From assembly GCA_028285465.1 (NCBI GenBank), contig JANQPD010000025.1, forward strand, positions 1 to 64,000: DNA of 64,000 nt, given 5' to 3'. The notes beneath the pieces are model-generated. The model did no database searches. It had not been told where the DNA came from and was given only the letters and a program-made list of their open reading frames with translations. The translations under genes and the position numbers were made by a program. Positions 37,204 through 46,272 of this stretch are shown here, in pieces. The stretch's first letter is position 1. Every line of letters starts with the position of its first letter. The DNA comes from Owenweeksia sp. Lineage in GTDB: Bacteria; Bacteroidota; Bacteroidia; Flavobacteriales; Schleiferiaceae.

Positions 37204-37957
37204 ACTGCTTTATGGTTTGCTCCTGCTCCACCTAGGCCTTTGGGGGCAAAACTACAACAGCCATACCCGGAAGGGGAACGAGTTGTACCAGCAAGAAAAA
37301 TACGATGAGGCCGAGGTGGCCTACCGCATGGCTCTTCAACAAAACGAAGAAGGAGTAGAAGCGGTGTATAACCTGGGCAATGCCCTCTACAAGCAAGGCC
37401 GTGTAGACGAAGCCAGGGAAGCGTACGAAAAAGCGTTGCGCCTGGCAGAAGACGCCTCCATCAAAGCAAAGACCTACCACAACCTGGGTAATACCAGTTT
37501 GGAAAAAAAGGATTTTGGAAAGGCCGTGGAACAGTATAAAGAAGCCCTGAAAATAAACCCCAAGGACAACGAAACGCGGGTAAACCTGGCAAAGGCCATC
37601 CAGCGTCAGCAACAGCAGCAACAAAAAAAGCAGCAGGACGAGAACAAGGAGGATAAAGAAAAACAAGAGCAGCAAGACAAAAAAGAGCAGGAACAGGATA
37701 AGGGCGACCAGCAGAAAGAGCAACAAGAGCAGTCCGGGGATAAAGAGAAGGAAAACCAAAAACAGGATCAGCAGCAAAAAGAAAAAGAGGGGGAACCGAA
37801 AGAAGGAGAACAAAAACAACCCAAAAAGGGAGAAATGAGCAAGGAAGAGGCAAAGCGCTTGTTAGAAGCTTTGGCCAGGGCGGAGCAGGATGTGCAAAAG
37901 AAATTGAAAGAGAAAAAAGTGAAAGGAACACCCGTAAAAACTGAAAAAGACTGGTGA
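37193..37957 (+). CDS. batC: BatC, TPR protein with long charged tail
   Basis: 254 residues. A signal peptide (to about residue 20) is followed by three TPR units (NELYQQEKYDEAEVAYRMAL, VYNLGNALYKQGRVDEA, HNLGNTSLEKKDFGKAV). Residues 137-220 or so are almost only Gln, Lys, Glu and Asp, a likely disordered or single-helix segment. The tail ends MSKEEAKRLLEALARAEQDVQKKLKEKK. The Q/K/E tract is usual for BatC in length but unusually pure here. Confidence 0.92.
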   Translation: MKSKLLYGLLLLHLGLWGQNYNSHTRKGNELYQQEKYDEAEVAYRMALQQNEEGVEAVYNLGNALYKQGRVDEAREAYEKALRLAEDASIKAKTYHNLGNTSLEKKDFGKAVEQYKEALKINPKDNETRVNLAKAIQRQQQQQQKKQQDENKEDKEKQEQQDKKEQEQDKGDQQKEQQEQSGDKEKENQKQDQQQKEKEGEPKEGEQKQPKKGEMSKEEAKRLLEALARAEQDVQKKLKEKKVKGTPVKTEKDW

Positions 37958-39720
37958 TGAAAAAGCGCTGGAGCACTTTTGTTCTTCCTATTCTCTGGCT
38001 GCTCAGCTTTTCCCTGAGCGGACAGATAAGTTTTACGGCTAAAGCCAACAAATATGTAGTAGGGGAGAACGAAAGGTTTACGGTAGAATTTAAGCTGAAT
38101 GAGCGGGGGAGCAACTTTAACCCACCCGACTTTACGCACTTTGTGGTACTCAGTGGCCCTAACCCCAGCCAGGTATCGAGTTTTGACAGCCGCAGGGGCC
38201 GGAGTTTCTCCCTGGCGTATAGCTACTATCTAAGACCCCGGAAAAAAGGAACGTTTACCATAGGAAGCGCCAGCATAAAAGCCGGGGGCCGCACCTATAA
38301 AACCGAACCTTTAAAAATAGAGGTAGTGGAACAGGCCGCCCAGCCTGCAAATCCCAACGACCCACGCGCCCTTGCAGAAGCCAATGCCTTTTTTAAAGTA
38401 CAAACCAACAAAACAACGGTATACCGGGGAGAACCCCTGGTTGCCAATTACAAGATCTACTTCAACACACAAGTAGGCAATCCCCAGGTAATGGAAGAGC
38501 CTGATTTTACGGGCTTTTACAAAGAAACCGTGGAACTTAAGAATATAGAAACCCGTAATGAGCGCTTTGGCAACCGCCGTTACCAGGCGGGTGTAGTCCG
38601 CCAGATAATCCTTATTCCTCAAAAAACAGGTGCGCTTTCTCCGGGTGAAGTGAAAATGCGTATTCCTACCATAGTGGAAACAAACAGGCGCGACTTTTTT
38701 GGTTTTCGGAGCCGGCAGCAGGTAGACCAGGAACAGGTAGAACGCTTTCCGCGAATAACGGTAAAACCACTGCCCGAAACAGGCAGGCCCAGCAGCTTTG
38801 AAGGGGCCGTAGGCGATTACTCTTTTGACGTAAGCGTAAGCAGGACCGAGCTGAGCGCAGATGAAAGCCTGAGCCTCAAAGTAAGCGTTAAGGGAAGCGG
38901 CAACCTGAAGTTAGCTAATTTGCCTGAGCCCGAGTTGCCCTCTGCCTTTGAAGCTTTTGACCCAAAGTACAAAGAAAGCATCCGGGTAAACCAGGGAGGG
39001 ATGTCCGGGAGTAAAAGCAACGAGTACCTGCTCATTCCACGTTATGGTGGAACATACAAGATCCCGGCTATGGAGTTTTCCTTTTTTAACCCCGATACGG
39101 AACGCTACGAAACCCTGCGCAGCAAGAGCTTTGAAGTAACGGTAGAAGGAGGTGTGCCCTCACCGGGAACAGGTAGCGCGGTTGCAGCTGAAAAAGAGGG
39201 CGTCAGCTTTCTGGGGAAAGACATTTTAACCATCAAAAAAGACCTGGAGCTGTCACAGAGAAGTGCCCCTTTCTTCGGCTCCCGTTTGTTCTATACCTTG
39301 CTTATCGGCATGCTGGTTTTACTGGCTCTTTTAACAGGTTTGGGGATCTATTTGAAAAACCGCAAAGTAGACCTTACCCTGGAGAAACAAACCAAAGCCA
39401 GCAAAAAGGCACGTAAGCACCTGGCTAAGGCAAAAAAGGAGTTGGACGCACAGAACATAGAAGTCTTTTACGAGGCCCTGGCCCATGCACTGTGGGGGTA
39501 TTTCGGGGATAAACTCAACATTGCACCCAGCAAACTCAGCAAAGAAACCATCGCAGATAAGTTAAGCGCAAAAACCATTGACGAAGCTTTGATAAACCAG
39601 GCTACCGATATGCTGAACAGGGCGGAAATTGCCCGTTATACCGGAGTTACAGGCTTAAACAGCCGAAAGGATTATGAAGATACAGCCTTGATGATCACGC
39701 AAATGGACCGTCATTTATGA
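37957..39720 (+). CDS. batD: BatD, oxygen tolerance protein
   Basis: 587 residues: signal peptide (MKKRWSTFVLPILWLLSFSLSGQ), BatD-type periplasmic Ig-like domains (ISFTAKANKYVVGENERFTVEF, repeated PVE motifs and GYKETVELKN-like strands), a membrane helix near residue 445 (LLIGMLVLLALLTGLGIYL) and a cytoplasmic helical tail. ATG 37957 overlaps the batC stop by 1 base; the GTG at 37954 is a less likely start. Confidence 0.93.
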   Translation: MKKRWSTFVLPILWLLSFSLSGQISFTAKANKYVVGENERFTVEFKLNERGSNFNPPDFTHFVVLSGPNPSQVSSFDSRRGRSFSLAYSYYLRPRKKGTFTIGSASIKAGGRTYKTEPLKIEVVEQAAQPANPNDPRALAEANAFFKVQTNKTTVYRGEPLVANYKIYFNTQVGNPQVMEEPDFTGFYKETVELKNIETRNERFGNRRYQAGVVRQIILIPQKTGALSPGEVKMRIPTIVETNRRDFFGFRSRQQVDQEQVERFPRITVKPLPETGRPSSFEGAVGDYSFDVSVSRTELSADESLSLKVSVKGSGNLKLANLPEPELPSAFEAFDPKYKESIRVNQGGMSGSKSNEYLLIPRYGGTYKIPAMEFSFFNPDTERYETLRSKSFEVTVEGGVPSPGTGSAVAAEKEGVSFLGKDILTIKKDLELSQRSAPFFGSRLFYTLLIGMLVLLALLTGLGIYLKNRKVDLTLEKQTKASKKARKHLAKAKKELDAQNIEVFYEALAHALWGYFGDKLNIAPSKLSKETIADKLSAKTIDEALINQATDMLNRAEIARYTGVTGLNSRKDYEDTALMITQMDRHL

Positions 39721-40469
39721 GCAAACTGTTTTTTCTGATACCGCTTTTTTTGCTTGCAAAGCTTACGGCTTTCGCAAATCCCCAGGATACTCTGGCAGCT
39801 GCCAATGCCCTCTACGAAAAAGGAGAGTATACCAATGCTGTTGAAACATACGAGCGCCTTGTAGAAACAGGCTTTGAAAGCGAAGCCCTTTTTTATAACC
39901 TTGGAAATGCGTATTACAAAAGCGGGCAGGTAGGAAAAAGTATCCTGAACTACGAACGCGCCCGTTTGCTGGATCCTGATGACGAGGATATCCAGCAAAA
40001 CCTTGAAATAGCCGGGCTTAGTACAGTAGACCGTTTTGAAGTATTGCCTAAACCCCTCATCACAACCGCCTATCAGGGTTTCTTTTGCGCATTATCCCCA
40101 AGCAACTGGGCTATTGTAGCGCTTATGCTGCTGGCTATGAGTACCGTAAGCCTCTGGTTTTACTTTTTTGGAAGCAATAAGCGGCTTGCGTTTATCCTGA
40201 GCACATTGAGCTTTGGTTTATTTGCCGTTAGCCTGTTTATGGGGTACCAGCATTATGGATACCAACAAAACAACCAGGCTGCCATTGTTATGGAAGCAAG
40301 CAGTTATGCGAAAAGCGGACCTTCTGTAAAGGCAGAAGATGTTTTCATATTGCACGAAGGCACCAAGGTGAACGTGATTGAGCATTTTGGAGAATGGTAC
40401 AAAGTGCGTTTGCCCGATGGTAAAATTGGCTGGCTGGGGACACAAGACCTGGCTTTGGTACACTTGTAG
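39717..40469 (+). CDS. batE: BatE, TPR and SH3-like domain protein
   Basis: 250 residues with a signal peptide, two TPRs (ANALYEKGEYTNAVETYERLV, LFYNLGNAYYKSGQVGKSILNYERA), two membrane helices (about 125-175) and a C-terminal bacterial SH3 domain (LHEGTKVNVIEHFGEWYKVRLPDGKIGWL). It is the last gene of the Bat operon. Confidence 0.92.
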   Translation: MSKLFFLIPLFLLAKLTAFANPQDTLAAANALYEKGEYTNAVETYERLVETGFESEALFYNLGNAYYKSGQVGKSILNYERARLLDPDDEDIQQNLEIAGLSTVDRFEVLPKPLITTAYQGFFCALSPSNWAIVALMLLAMSTVSLWFYFFGSNKRLAFILSTLSFGLFAVSLFMGYQHYGYQQNNQAAIVMEASSYAKSGPSVKAEDVFILHEGTKVNVIEHFGEWYKVRLPDGKIGWLGTQDLALVHL

Positions 40470-40543
40470 ATCCGGAAAGTCACGCACCGGACGCTGTGAA
40501 CAAAAGCCAGAGCTTAGCTTTATCTCCCTAAACCATCTTACAC

Positions 40544-41911
40544 ATGACATTTGACGCGATCGTAATCGGTACCGGGCAGGCTGGCCCATCCCTGGCACAC
40601 CGCCTGGCGTCTGAAGGGAAAAGCGTGGCCATATTGGAAAAAGGGGCTTTTGGAGGGACCTGTGTAAATACCGGCTGCACCCCTACCAAAGCATATGTGG
40701 CCAGCGCCCGTAGGGCGTTTGTGGCGAAAAACAGTACCGACCATGGTATAACGGCAAGTGCGGTGCATATTGACCTGAACCAGATAAAATCCCGGAAAGA
40801 CAAATTGGTTGAAGCCTCAACCCGGGGAGTGGAGGACGGCTTGCGCCAGGCTGAAAACATACAGGTATTTACAGGACATGCCCGTTTTACGGATACCCAT
40901 ACGGTAGAAGTAAACGGGGAAGAACTTACCGCAGCGCATATTTTTATAAACGTAGGCGGCAGGCCCCGTGTTTTGGATGATTTTGAGCAGGTGCGTTACC
41001 TCACCAACCGCAGCATCCTGGAGCTTACGGAGGTGCCCAGGCACCTGGTTATAGTGGGAGGGGGGTATATCGGACTGGAGTTTGCCCAAATGTTCCGGCG
41101 CTTTGGCAGTAAAGTTACCATCGTGGAGATGGCCGAAAAGCTCCTGCACAAAGCAGACGATGACGTGGCAGCGCATATTGCCGAAATACTGAAAAGCGAA
41201 GGCATTCACCTCCGGCTAAAAGCAGAGTGTATAAGTGGTAAAACCAACGCGGACGGAAGTGTAACCATAGGCCTGGATTGCAGTGAACCCGAAAAAGAAG
41301 TAACCGGCAGCCACGTTTTATTTGCGGTGGGACGCATACCGAATACGGACGACCTTGGCCTGGAAAACACCGGGGTTTCCGTTGATGAACATGGTTTCAT
41401 AAAGGTAAACAAACACTTGCAAAGCAGTGTGCCGCACATTTACGCTTTAGGAGATTGCAATGGCCGGGGCGCATTTACCCATACCGCATACAACGACTTT
41501 CAGATCGTGGCCAGCCACCTATTTGATGGGGGAGCACGCACGCTCGAAAACAGGTTTACCGCCTATGCCGCTTATATAGATCCTCCCCTGGCGCAGGTAG
41601 GTCTTTCTGAAAAGGAAGTCAGGGAAAAAGGAATAGACGCCCTTATTGCCAAACGCCCTATGGAGCGCATAGCCCGGGCAAAAGAAATGGGGGAGACCCA
41701 GGGGTTTCTTAAAATGTTGGTAGACAAGGAAAGCAAACGTTTTTTGGGCGCTACCTTTCTTGGAACAGGAGCGGATGAATACATTCATGCCGTGCTTGGA
41801 CTTATGTATGCCAGGGCTGATTATACCACTATGCGTGACGCTGTGCACATCCACCCGACGGTGAGTGAGTTGTTGCCTACCATGCTGGAAGCACTAAGTC
41901 CCTTGGATTAA
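40544..41911 (+). CDS. MerA-like FAD-dependent pyridine nucleotide-disulfide oxidoreductase
   Basis: 455-residue flavoprotein. FAD motif GTGQAGPSLAHRL, redox pair Cys40/Cys45 in GTCVNTGCTPTKA, NAD motif VGGGYIGLEFAQMFRRFG, and the C-terminal HIHPTVSELLP interface with the His/Glu pair. It is like mercuric reductase but has no N-terminal heavy-metal domain and no C-terminal Cys pair needed for Hg(II), so the substrate is more likely an organic disulfide. It follows the Bat operon by 74 bases and may share its transcript. Confidence 0.9.
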   Translation: MTFDAIVIGTGQAGPSLAHRLASEGKSVAILEKGAFGGTCVNTGCTPTKAYVASARRAFVAKNSTDHGITASAVHIDLNQIKSRKDKLVEASTRGVEDGLRQAENIQVFTGHARFTDTHTVEVNGEELTAAHIFINVGGRPRVLDDFEQVRYLTNRSILELTEVPRHLVIVGGGYIGLEFAQMFRRFGSKVTIVEMAEKLLHKADDDVAAHIAEILKSEGIHLRLKAECISGKTNADGSVTIGLDCSEPEKEVTGSHVLFAVGRIPNTDDLGLENTGVSVDEHGFIKVNKHLQSSVPHIYALGDCNGRGAFTHTAYNDFQIVASHLFDGGARTLENRFTAYAAYIDPPLAQVGLSEKEVREKGIDALIAKRPMERIARAKEMGETQGFLKMLVDKESKRFLGATFLGTGADEYIHAVLGLMYARADYTTMRDAVHIHPTVSELLPTMLEALSPLD

Positions 41912-41950
41912 GAGCACCTCCGGCATCAAAAGTTTTGTACTTTTAGTCCG

Positions 41951-42970
41951 ATGCGGAATTGGCTACCTTTCATTTTCCTCCTTGCCTCATGCAGCAAGCC
42001 GGTTTCGGAGAATTGTGCGGGATCGGGCTTATATACAAAAGCTTCTTTTCCTATAGGCACGGCCTTCAACCTTTCCGATGCTGCGGAGCACCCGCTCCTC
42101 ACGCAAAAGTTCAGCACACATTTTAATGCGTTCACCCCTGAAAATGCACTTAAGTTTTCCACCATAAGCCCATGGCCGGGGGTCTACGATTTTTCAGAAG
42201 GAGATTCACTGGTTGCCCTATGGCAAGACCGGGCCCGCATCCATGGGCATACCCTCATCTGGCACCAGCAATTGCCTTCCTGGTTTGCGCAGTACAAAGG
42301 CGACTATAAAGAACTGCTTCAGGCACATGTGCGCACCGTGATCAGGCATTACGCCCGGAACATCAGGAGCTGGGATGTAGTAAACGAAGCGTTAACCGAG
42401 CAGGGAGAGTTACGAGCCTCCCCCTGGCTTGAACAGGTAGGGGAAGACTACATTTACCTGGCCTTCAAAGCAGCCCAGGAGGCAGATGCCAAGGCTACTC
42501 TTTTTTACAATGAGTACAACCTGGCGTTAAATCCCCGGAAGCTGGACGCTGCGCTCCGCCTTTGCGAGAACCTGCGCAGCAGGGGGATCAGGCTTTCCGG
42601 CATAGGCATGCAAATGCATATTGGGGTGAGCTATCCTTCGCGGGAAGAAATAGCCTTCGCGGTAGAAAAGATCTGGCGGGCGGGTTTTACGGTACATTTT
42701 TCAGAACTGGACATCAGCCTGAACCCTTTGGGCAATAAAAAAAACTTTTCCGAAGCCGATTTCCAGGCGCAGGCGGCCAAATACCGGGAGGTGGTGGAAG
42801 TGTATCAGCAAATTCCCCGCGACCATCAGTTTGGCATTACCCTTTGGGGGATCGGGGATGCAGATTCCTGGATACCAAACTATTTTAACCGCGTTGACGC
42901 CCCTTTGCTTTTTGATGCCCATTACAACCCCAAACCCGCCTTTTGTGCCTTCCAAAATGCATTAAAATGA
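41951..42970 (+). CDS. GH10 endo-beta-1,4-xylanase, lipoprotein
   Basis: 339-residue xylan hydrolase with lipobox LLASC (anchoring Cys14). Catalytic acid/base Glu146 lies in WDVVNEA, the nucleophile Glu252 in HFSELDIS, and the LIWHQQLPSWF and WGIGDADSWIP stretches are conserved in GH10. It has no carbohydrate-binding module and is short for the family. It overlaps the next gene by 4 bases. Confidence 0.95.
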   Translation: MRNWLPFIFLLASCSKPVSENCAGSGLYTKASFPIGTAFNLSDAAEHPLLTQKFSTHFNAFTPENALKFSTISPWPGVYDFSEGDSLVALWQDRARIHGHTLIWHQQLPSWFAQYKGDYKELLQAHVRTVIRHYARNIRSWDVVNEALTEQGELRASPWLEQVGEDYIYLAFKAAQEADAKATLFYNEYNLALNPRKLDAALRLCENLRSRGIRLSGIGMQMHIGVSYPSREEIAFAVEKIWRAGFTVHFSELDISLNPLGNKKNFSEADFQAQAAKYREVVEVYQQIPRDHQFGITLWGIGDADSWIPNYFNRVDAPLLFDAHYNPKPAFCAFQNALK

Positions 42971-43401
42971 GAAGACCAATACTTACCATACTATTGGCGC
43001 TTTGTTTAGGTTTCAAGGCGAAAAGCCAGGTAGTACTGGGCTACTTCCCGTTTAATTATGGAGAGGTACAGCTAACGAGCAGCCAGGAAAACCTGTTTTT
43101 TGCCGACCTGAGGGTGGAAACCAACAGTTTTATCAGCAACCTGAATACAGAACTTGGCGGAGCCATAAACCTGCAGCGAACGGAGCAGTATAACCTGTAT
43201 GTAGGTGCAGGCCTTCGGTTCAATCCTTTTTATGCGTATGCCTCTGTATCCGGTTATTACCTTCCGGTAGGTGTACGCTGGCGCCCCATAAGAGCGCTTT
43301 CAAAACTGGGCCTGGTGTTTGAGCTATCCCCCCTTTTTTACGAACGCCTTGGGGAGGGCCTGGTGTTGAGAAGCAAGCTCGGCTTGAGTTATGCGTTTTA
43401 G
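42967..43401 (+). CDS. Small predicted outer-membrane beta-barrel protein
   Basis: 144 residues with a signal peptide (MRRPILTILLALCLGFKAKSQ) and alternating amphipathic strands ending in SYAF, a typical terminal aromatic for outer-membrane insertion. No family recognised. ATG at 42967 overlaps the xylanase TGA (ATGA), so it is cotranslated and may help display or anchor it; that is a guess from position. Confidence 0.75.
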   Translation: MRRPILTILLALCLGFKAKSQVVLGYFPFNYGEVQLTSSQENLFFADLRVETNSFISNLNTELGGAINLQRTEQYNLYVGAGLRFNPFYAYASVSGYYLPVGVRWRPIRALSKLGLVFELSPLFYERLGEGLVLRSKLGLSYAF

Positions 43402-43518
43402 CCCCTGTATCATGCGGCCGGGCAGGTGATAGGTTTTTCCCAGTTCTTCCATTTTGGCATAAAGTGCTTTCCTTTAACATCCCTTCCAGGTTTCTCAGCG
43501 CTGTATCAGACCTGAGGC

Positions 43519-44076
43519 CTATTTTCGAAGCCTGACCTCCAGGCAAAGGTTAACCGATGCCATCTCTGCCTGGCCGGTGCCGAAGCGGGCCTGCACATAG
43601 GTAAGTTGGTAGCCAAAGCGTTTGCCGGGGTGGCTGTAGCGCAAACCCATTTCACCACCTCCGCTTATGGCTGGTTCAATGCCGTATGCATTTTTTGGGG
43701 ATACATTCCTGTATACGTCTATGAAAGCTAATGCATTTAAGAAAATGGAAAAGTGTTTTATCCGGACCAGGTCCATACCTGCGGTATAACCAACGGAAGT
43801 CATAGTATAATACGCTTCTCTGGCACCGTTTATTCCATATGGATAAAACTCTCCGTGCTGAATGCTCCAGCCCCATTTATACCGGTTGGTACGCGAATTT
43901 GTAAACCGGCTGAAGCTCAATAAAGGACCACCCCCTGTGTTTGCAGATACAGAGTTATAACCCGCACCTAAGGAAAACAAGTAAGAGGTTCTGCTAAATT
44001 CCGCTGATTCCTGTGCTTTTCCGAAAAGGCTAAACAAAAAGAATAGGAGTATGAGGCTACACTTAGGTTGAAACAT
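43519..44076 (-). CDS. Predicted outer-membrane beta-barrel protein
   Basis: 185 residues with a signal peptide (to QAQ-like end, residue 21) and repeated amphipathic strands ending in LCLEVRLRK. No family recognised. It converges with the preceding small barrel gene and may be alone in its transcript, with 85 bases from the next gene. Confidence 0.7.
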   Translation of the reverse strand: MFQPKCSLILLFFLFSLFGKAQESAEFSRTSYLFSLGAGYNSVSANTGGGPLLSFSRFTNSRTNRYKWGWSIQHGEFYPYGINGAREAYYTMTSVGYTAGMDLVRIKHFSIFLNALAFIDVYRNVSPKNAYGIEPAISGGGEMGLRYSHPGKRFGYQLTYVQARFGTGQAEMASVNLCLEVRLRK

Positions 44077-44161
44077 AATAAGGCTTTATTTCTATAACGG
44101 AAAATCAACCTTACCGGTTGGGCCGCGGTAAATGTTTAACCTTTATAGGCCACGTACTTTT

Positions 44162-45703
44162 TTACAACGGAATATTCCCGTGCTTTTTCCGGGGCAAGGT
44201 ATCGGCTTTGTTTTCCAGCATCTGAAAGGCCTTGAGCAGCTTTTGGCGGGTTTGCTCGGGGCGGATCACTTCATCAACGTAGCCCCGTGCGGCTGCCCGG
44301 TAGGGGTTGGCAAAAATATGTGCGTATTCCTCTTCTTTCTCCTTGAGCTTTTTTGCCGGGTCTTCCGCTTCCTTTATTTCTTTTTTAAAGATGATCTCGG
44401 CTGCCCCTTTGGCGCCCATCACGGCAATTTCAGCGCTGGGCCAGGCATAGTTCATATCGGCCCCGATGTGTTTGGAGTTCATCACATCATACGCGCCTCC
44501 GTAGGCTTTACGGGTAATTACGGTAATGCGCGGCACGGTCGCCTCACTGAAGGCATACAACAGCTTGGCGCCATTGGTAATGATGGCGTTCCACTCCTGG
44601 TCGGTCCCGGGTAAGAAGCCGGGCACATCTTCAAACACCAGCAGGGGAATGTTAAAACAATCACAGAAACGCACAAAACGTGCCCCTTTGGTAGAGGAGT
44701 TTATATCCAATACGCCTGCCAGGAAAGCCGGTTGATTGGCTACCACTCCTATGCTTCTCCCTCCGAGGCGTGCAAAGCCTACCACGATGTTCTCGGCAAA
44801 GTCTTTATGCACTTCCAGGAAGCTGTTTTCATCTACGGTATGGGCAATTACCTCCCTGATGTCGTAGGGTTGGTTGGGATTGTCTGGGATAATCCCGTTC
44901 AGGCCGGGACGAGCTTCGTTTGCCGGCTCATAAGCCAGGGCCGGTGCTTCTTCCTCGCAGTTTTGCGGCATATAGCTCAGCATTTGCTTTAAGCCATTAA
45001 TGCAGGCAATTTCATTGGCATATGTAAAATGGGTTACCCCGCTTTTTGTGGCATGGGCACTGGCACCTCCAAGGTCTTCCGCGCTCACCTCTTCATGCGT
45101 TACGGTTTTCACTACGTTGGGACCGGTAACAAACATATAACTGGTGTTTTCTACCATGGCTATGAAATCGGTAAGGGCGGGAGAGTATACGGCACCTCCC
45201 GCACAAGGGCCCATAATGGCCGAAATCTGGGGAACCACCCCGCTGGCCAGGGTATTGCGGTAAAAGATGTCTGCATAACCTCCCAGCGATACCACCCCTT
45301 CCTGTATCCGTGCTCCTCCCGAATCGTTTAACCCGATAAGGGGTGCCCCGTTTTTCATAGCCAGGTCCATAATGCGGCAGATCTTTTCGGCATGGGCTTC
45401 TGCCAGCGAACCGCCCAAAACCGTAAAATCCTGGGCGAAAACGTAGGTAAGCCTGCCGTTCACGGTACCATAACCGGTAACTACCCCGTCTCCCAATACT
45501 TTTTGCTTATCGAGGCCAAACTCCACGCTGCGGTGCGTAACCAGCATACCTATTTCTTCAAAACTGCCTTCGTCCATCAGGAAGTGGATGCGCTCACGGG
45601 CGGTAAGCTTGCCTTTGGCGTGTTGTGCTTCAATTCGTTTTTCTCCACCGCCCTTCAGGGCTTCACTTATTTTGCGGTCTAGTTTATCGAGTTTTTCCTG
45701 CAT
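44162..45703 (-). CDS. Acyl-CoA carboxylase beta subunit (propionyl-CoA carboxylase type)
   Basis: 513-residue carboxyltransferase. It moves CO2 from carboxybiotin to an acyl-CoA, most likely propionyl-CoA. Both crotonase-like halves are present: VFAQDFTVLGGSLAEAHAEKI, NDSGGARIQEGV and IMGPCAGGAVYSPAL in the first; GARFVRFCDCFNIPLLVFEDVPGFLPG in the second; and the family end KHGNIPL. A biotin carboxylase/carrier partner must be elsewhere. It could also be a methylmalonyl-CoA decarboxylase subunit. Confidence 0.94.
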   Translation of the reverse strand: MQEKLDKLDRKISEALKGGGEKRIEAQHAKGKLTARERIHFLMDEGSFEEIGMLVTHRSVEFGLDKQKVLGDGVVTGYGTVNGRLTYVFAQDFTVLGGSLAEAHAEKICRIMDLAMKNGAPLIGLNDSGGARIQEGVVSLGGYADIFYRNTLASGVVPQISAIMGPCAGGAVYSPALTDFIAMVENTSYMFVTGPNVVKTVTHEEVSAEDLGGASAHATKSGVTHFTYANEIACINGLKQMLSYMPQNCEEEAPALAYEPANEARPGLNGIIPDNPNQPYDIREVIAHTVDENSFLEVHKDFAENIVVGFARLGGRSIGVVANQPAFLAGVLDINSSTKGARFVRFCDCFNIPLLVFEDVPGFLPGTDQEWNAIITNGAKLLYAFSEATVPRITVITRKAYGGAYDVMNSKHIGADMNYAWPSAEIAVMGAKGAAEIIFKKEIKEAEDPAKKLKEKEEEYAHIFANPYRAAARGYVDEVIRPEQTRQKLLKAFQMLENKADTLPRKKHGNIPL

Positions 45704-45781
45704 TGCTTTTATCTATTTAGACTTTAAAGGCGCACCACAAAGTAAACACTAAAGCAGGTATTTTGAACAAGCGGGAATAGC

Positions 45782-45816
45782 AAAAGCCCACCTCTATGCA
45801 TAGAAGCAGGCTTTTT
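45782..45816 (-). terminator. Terminator after the Spy-like gene
   Basis: AAAGCC and GGCTTT arms enclose a second palindrome TCTATGCATAGA, and T-runs lie on both sides. It lies between the converging-side ends of the Spy-like gene and the carboxylase gene and fits a minus-strand terminator. Confidence 0.7.
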
Positions 45817-45836
45817 GCATAACCAACCAAAAAAAA

Positions 45837-46175
45837 TTATCGCTCCGCCCTGTGTGCTCTTCGCTTTTCCTTCATCTCTTCGCGCATAGCCTTAAGTTGC
45901 TTAAGCTGTTCTTCACTAAGTGTTTCTTTTAATGTGGCTTCAAACTTCTGGCGCGCGGCTTTACGCTCGTCTTTCAGTTCTTTATTGGCCTTTGCCAGTT
46001 CCAGGTGGGCCTCATAAACGGCGGTCTTTTGGCCCTCGCTCAGCTCCAGCTTTTTTGCCAGCTTTTCCGTCATTTTTTTGGCGTGCTCCTCGGGGTCACG
46101 CTCCTTTTTTTGTGCCATGCCTGCAAAGCTCAAACCCATTGCGAGCAATACGCTCATCCAAATTTTTTGTTTCAT
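45837..46175 (-). CDS. Spy/CpxP-like small periplasmic protein
   Basis: 112 residues. A signal peptide (MKQKIWMSVLLAMGLSFAGMAQ) is followed by a helical body with 'LTEKLAKKLELSEGQKTAVYE'-type repeats split as EKLAKKLELSEGQK and LKETLSEEQLKQLKAMREEM, the LTxxQ/SxEQ spacing of the Spy/CpxP fold. Likely a periplasmic chaperone or stress factor. An in-frame upstream start at 46214 has no signal peptide and is not used. Confidence 0.8.
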   Translation of the reverse strand: MKQKIWMSVLLAMGLSFAGMAQKKERDPEEHAKKMTEKLAKKLELSEGQKTAVYEAHLELAKANKELKDERKAARQKFEATLKETLSEEQLKQLKAMREEMKEKRRAHRAER

Positions 46176-46272
46176 TTTAACATTGTTTTGAATTAAGACG
46201 AAGAATTGAAGCAAGGGTTTAATCCAAAAGTAAAAAAGTTGTGCTTAGCGGGCTTACATAAAAGCAGGCTGT

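Noticed and set aside
37232-38139. Long minus-strand open frames opposite batC
   Set aside because: They result from the Q/K/E-rich codons of batC read antisense, giving implausible Phe/Leu runs.
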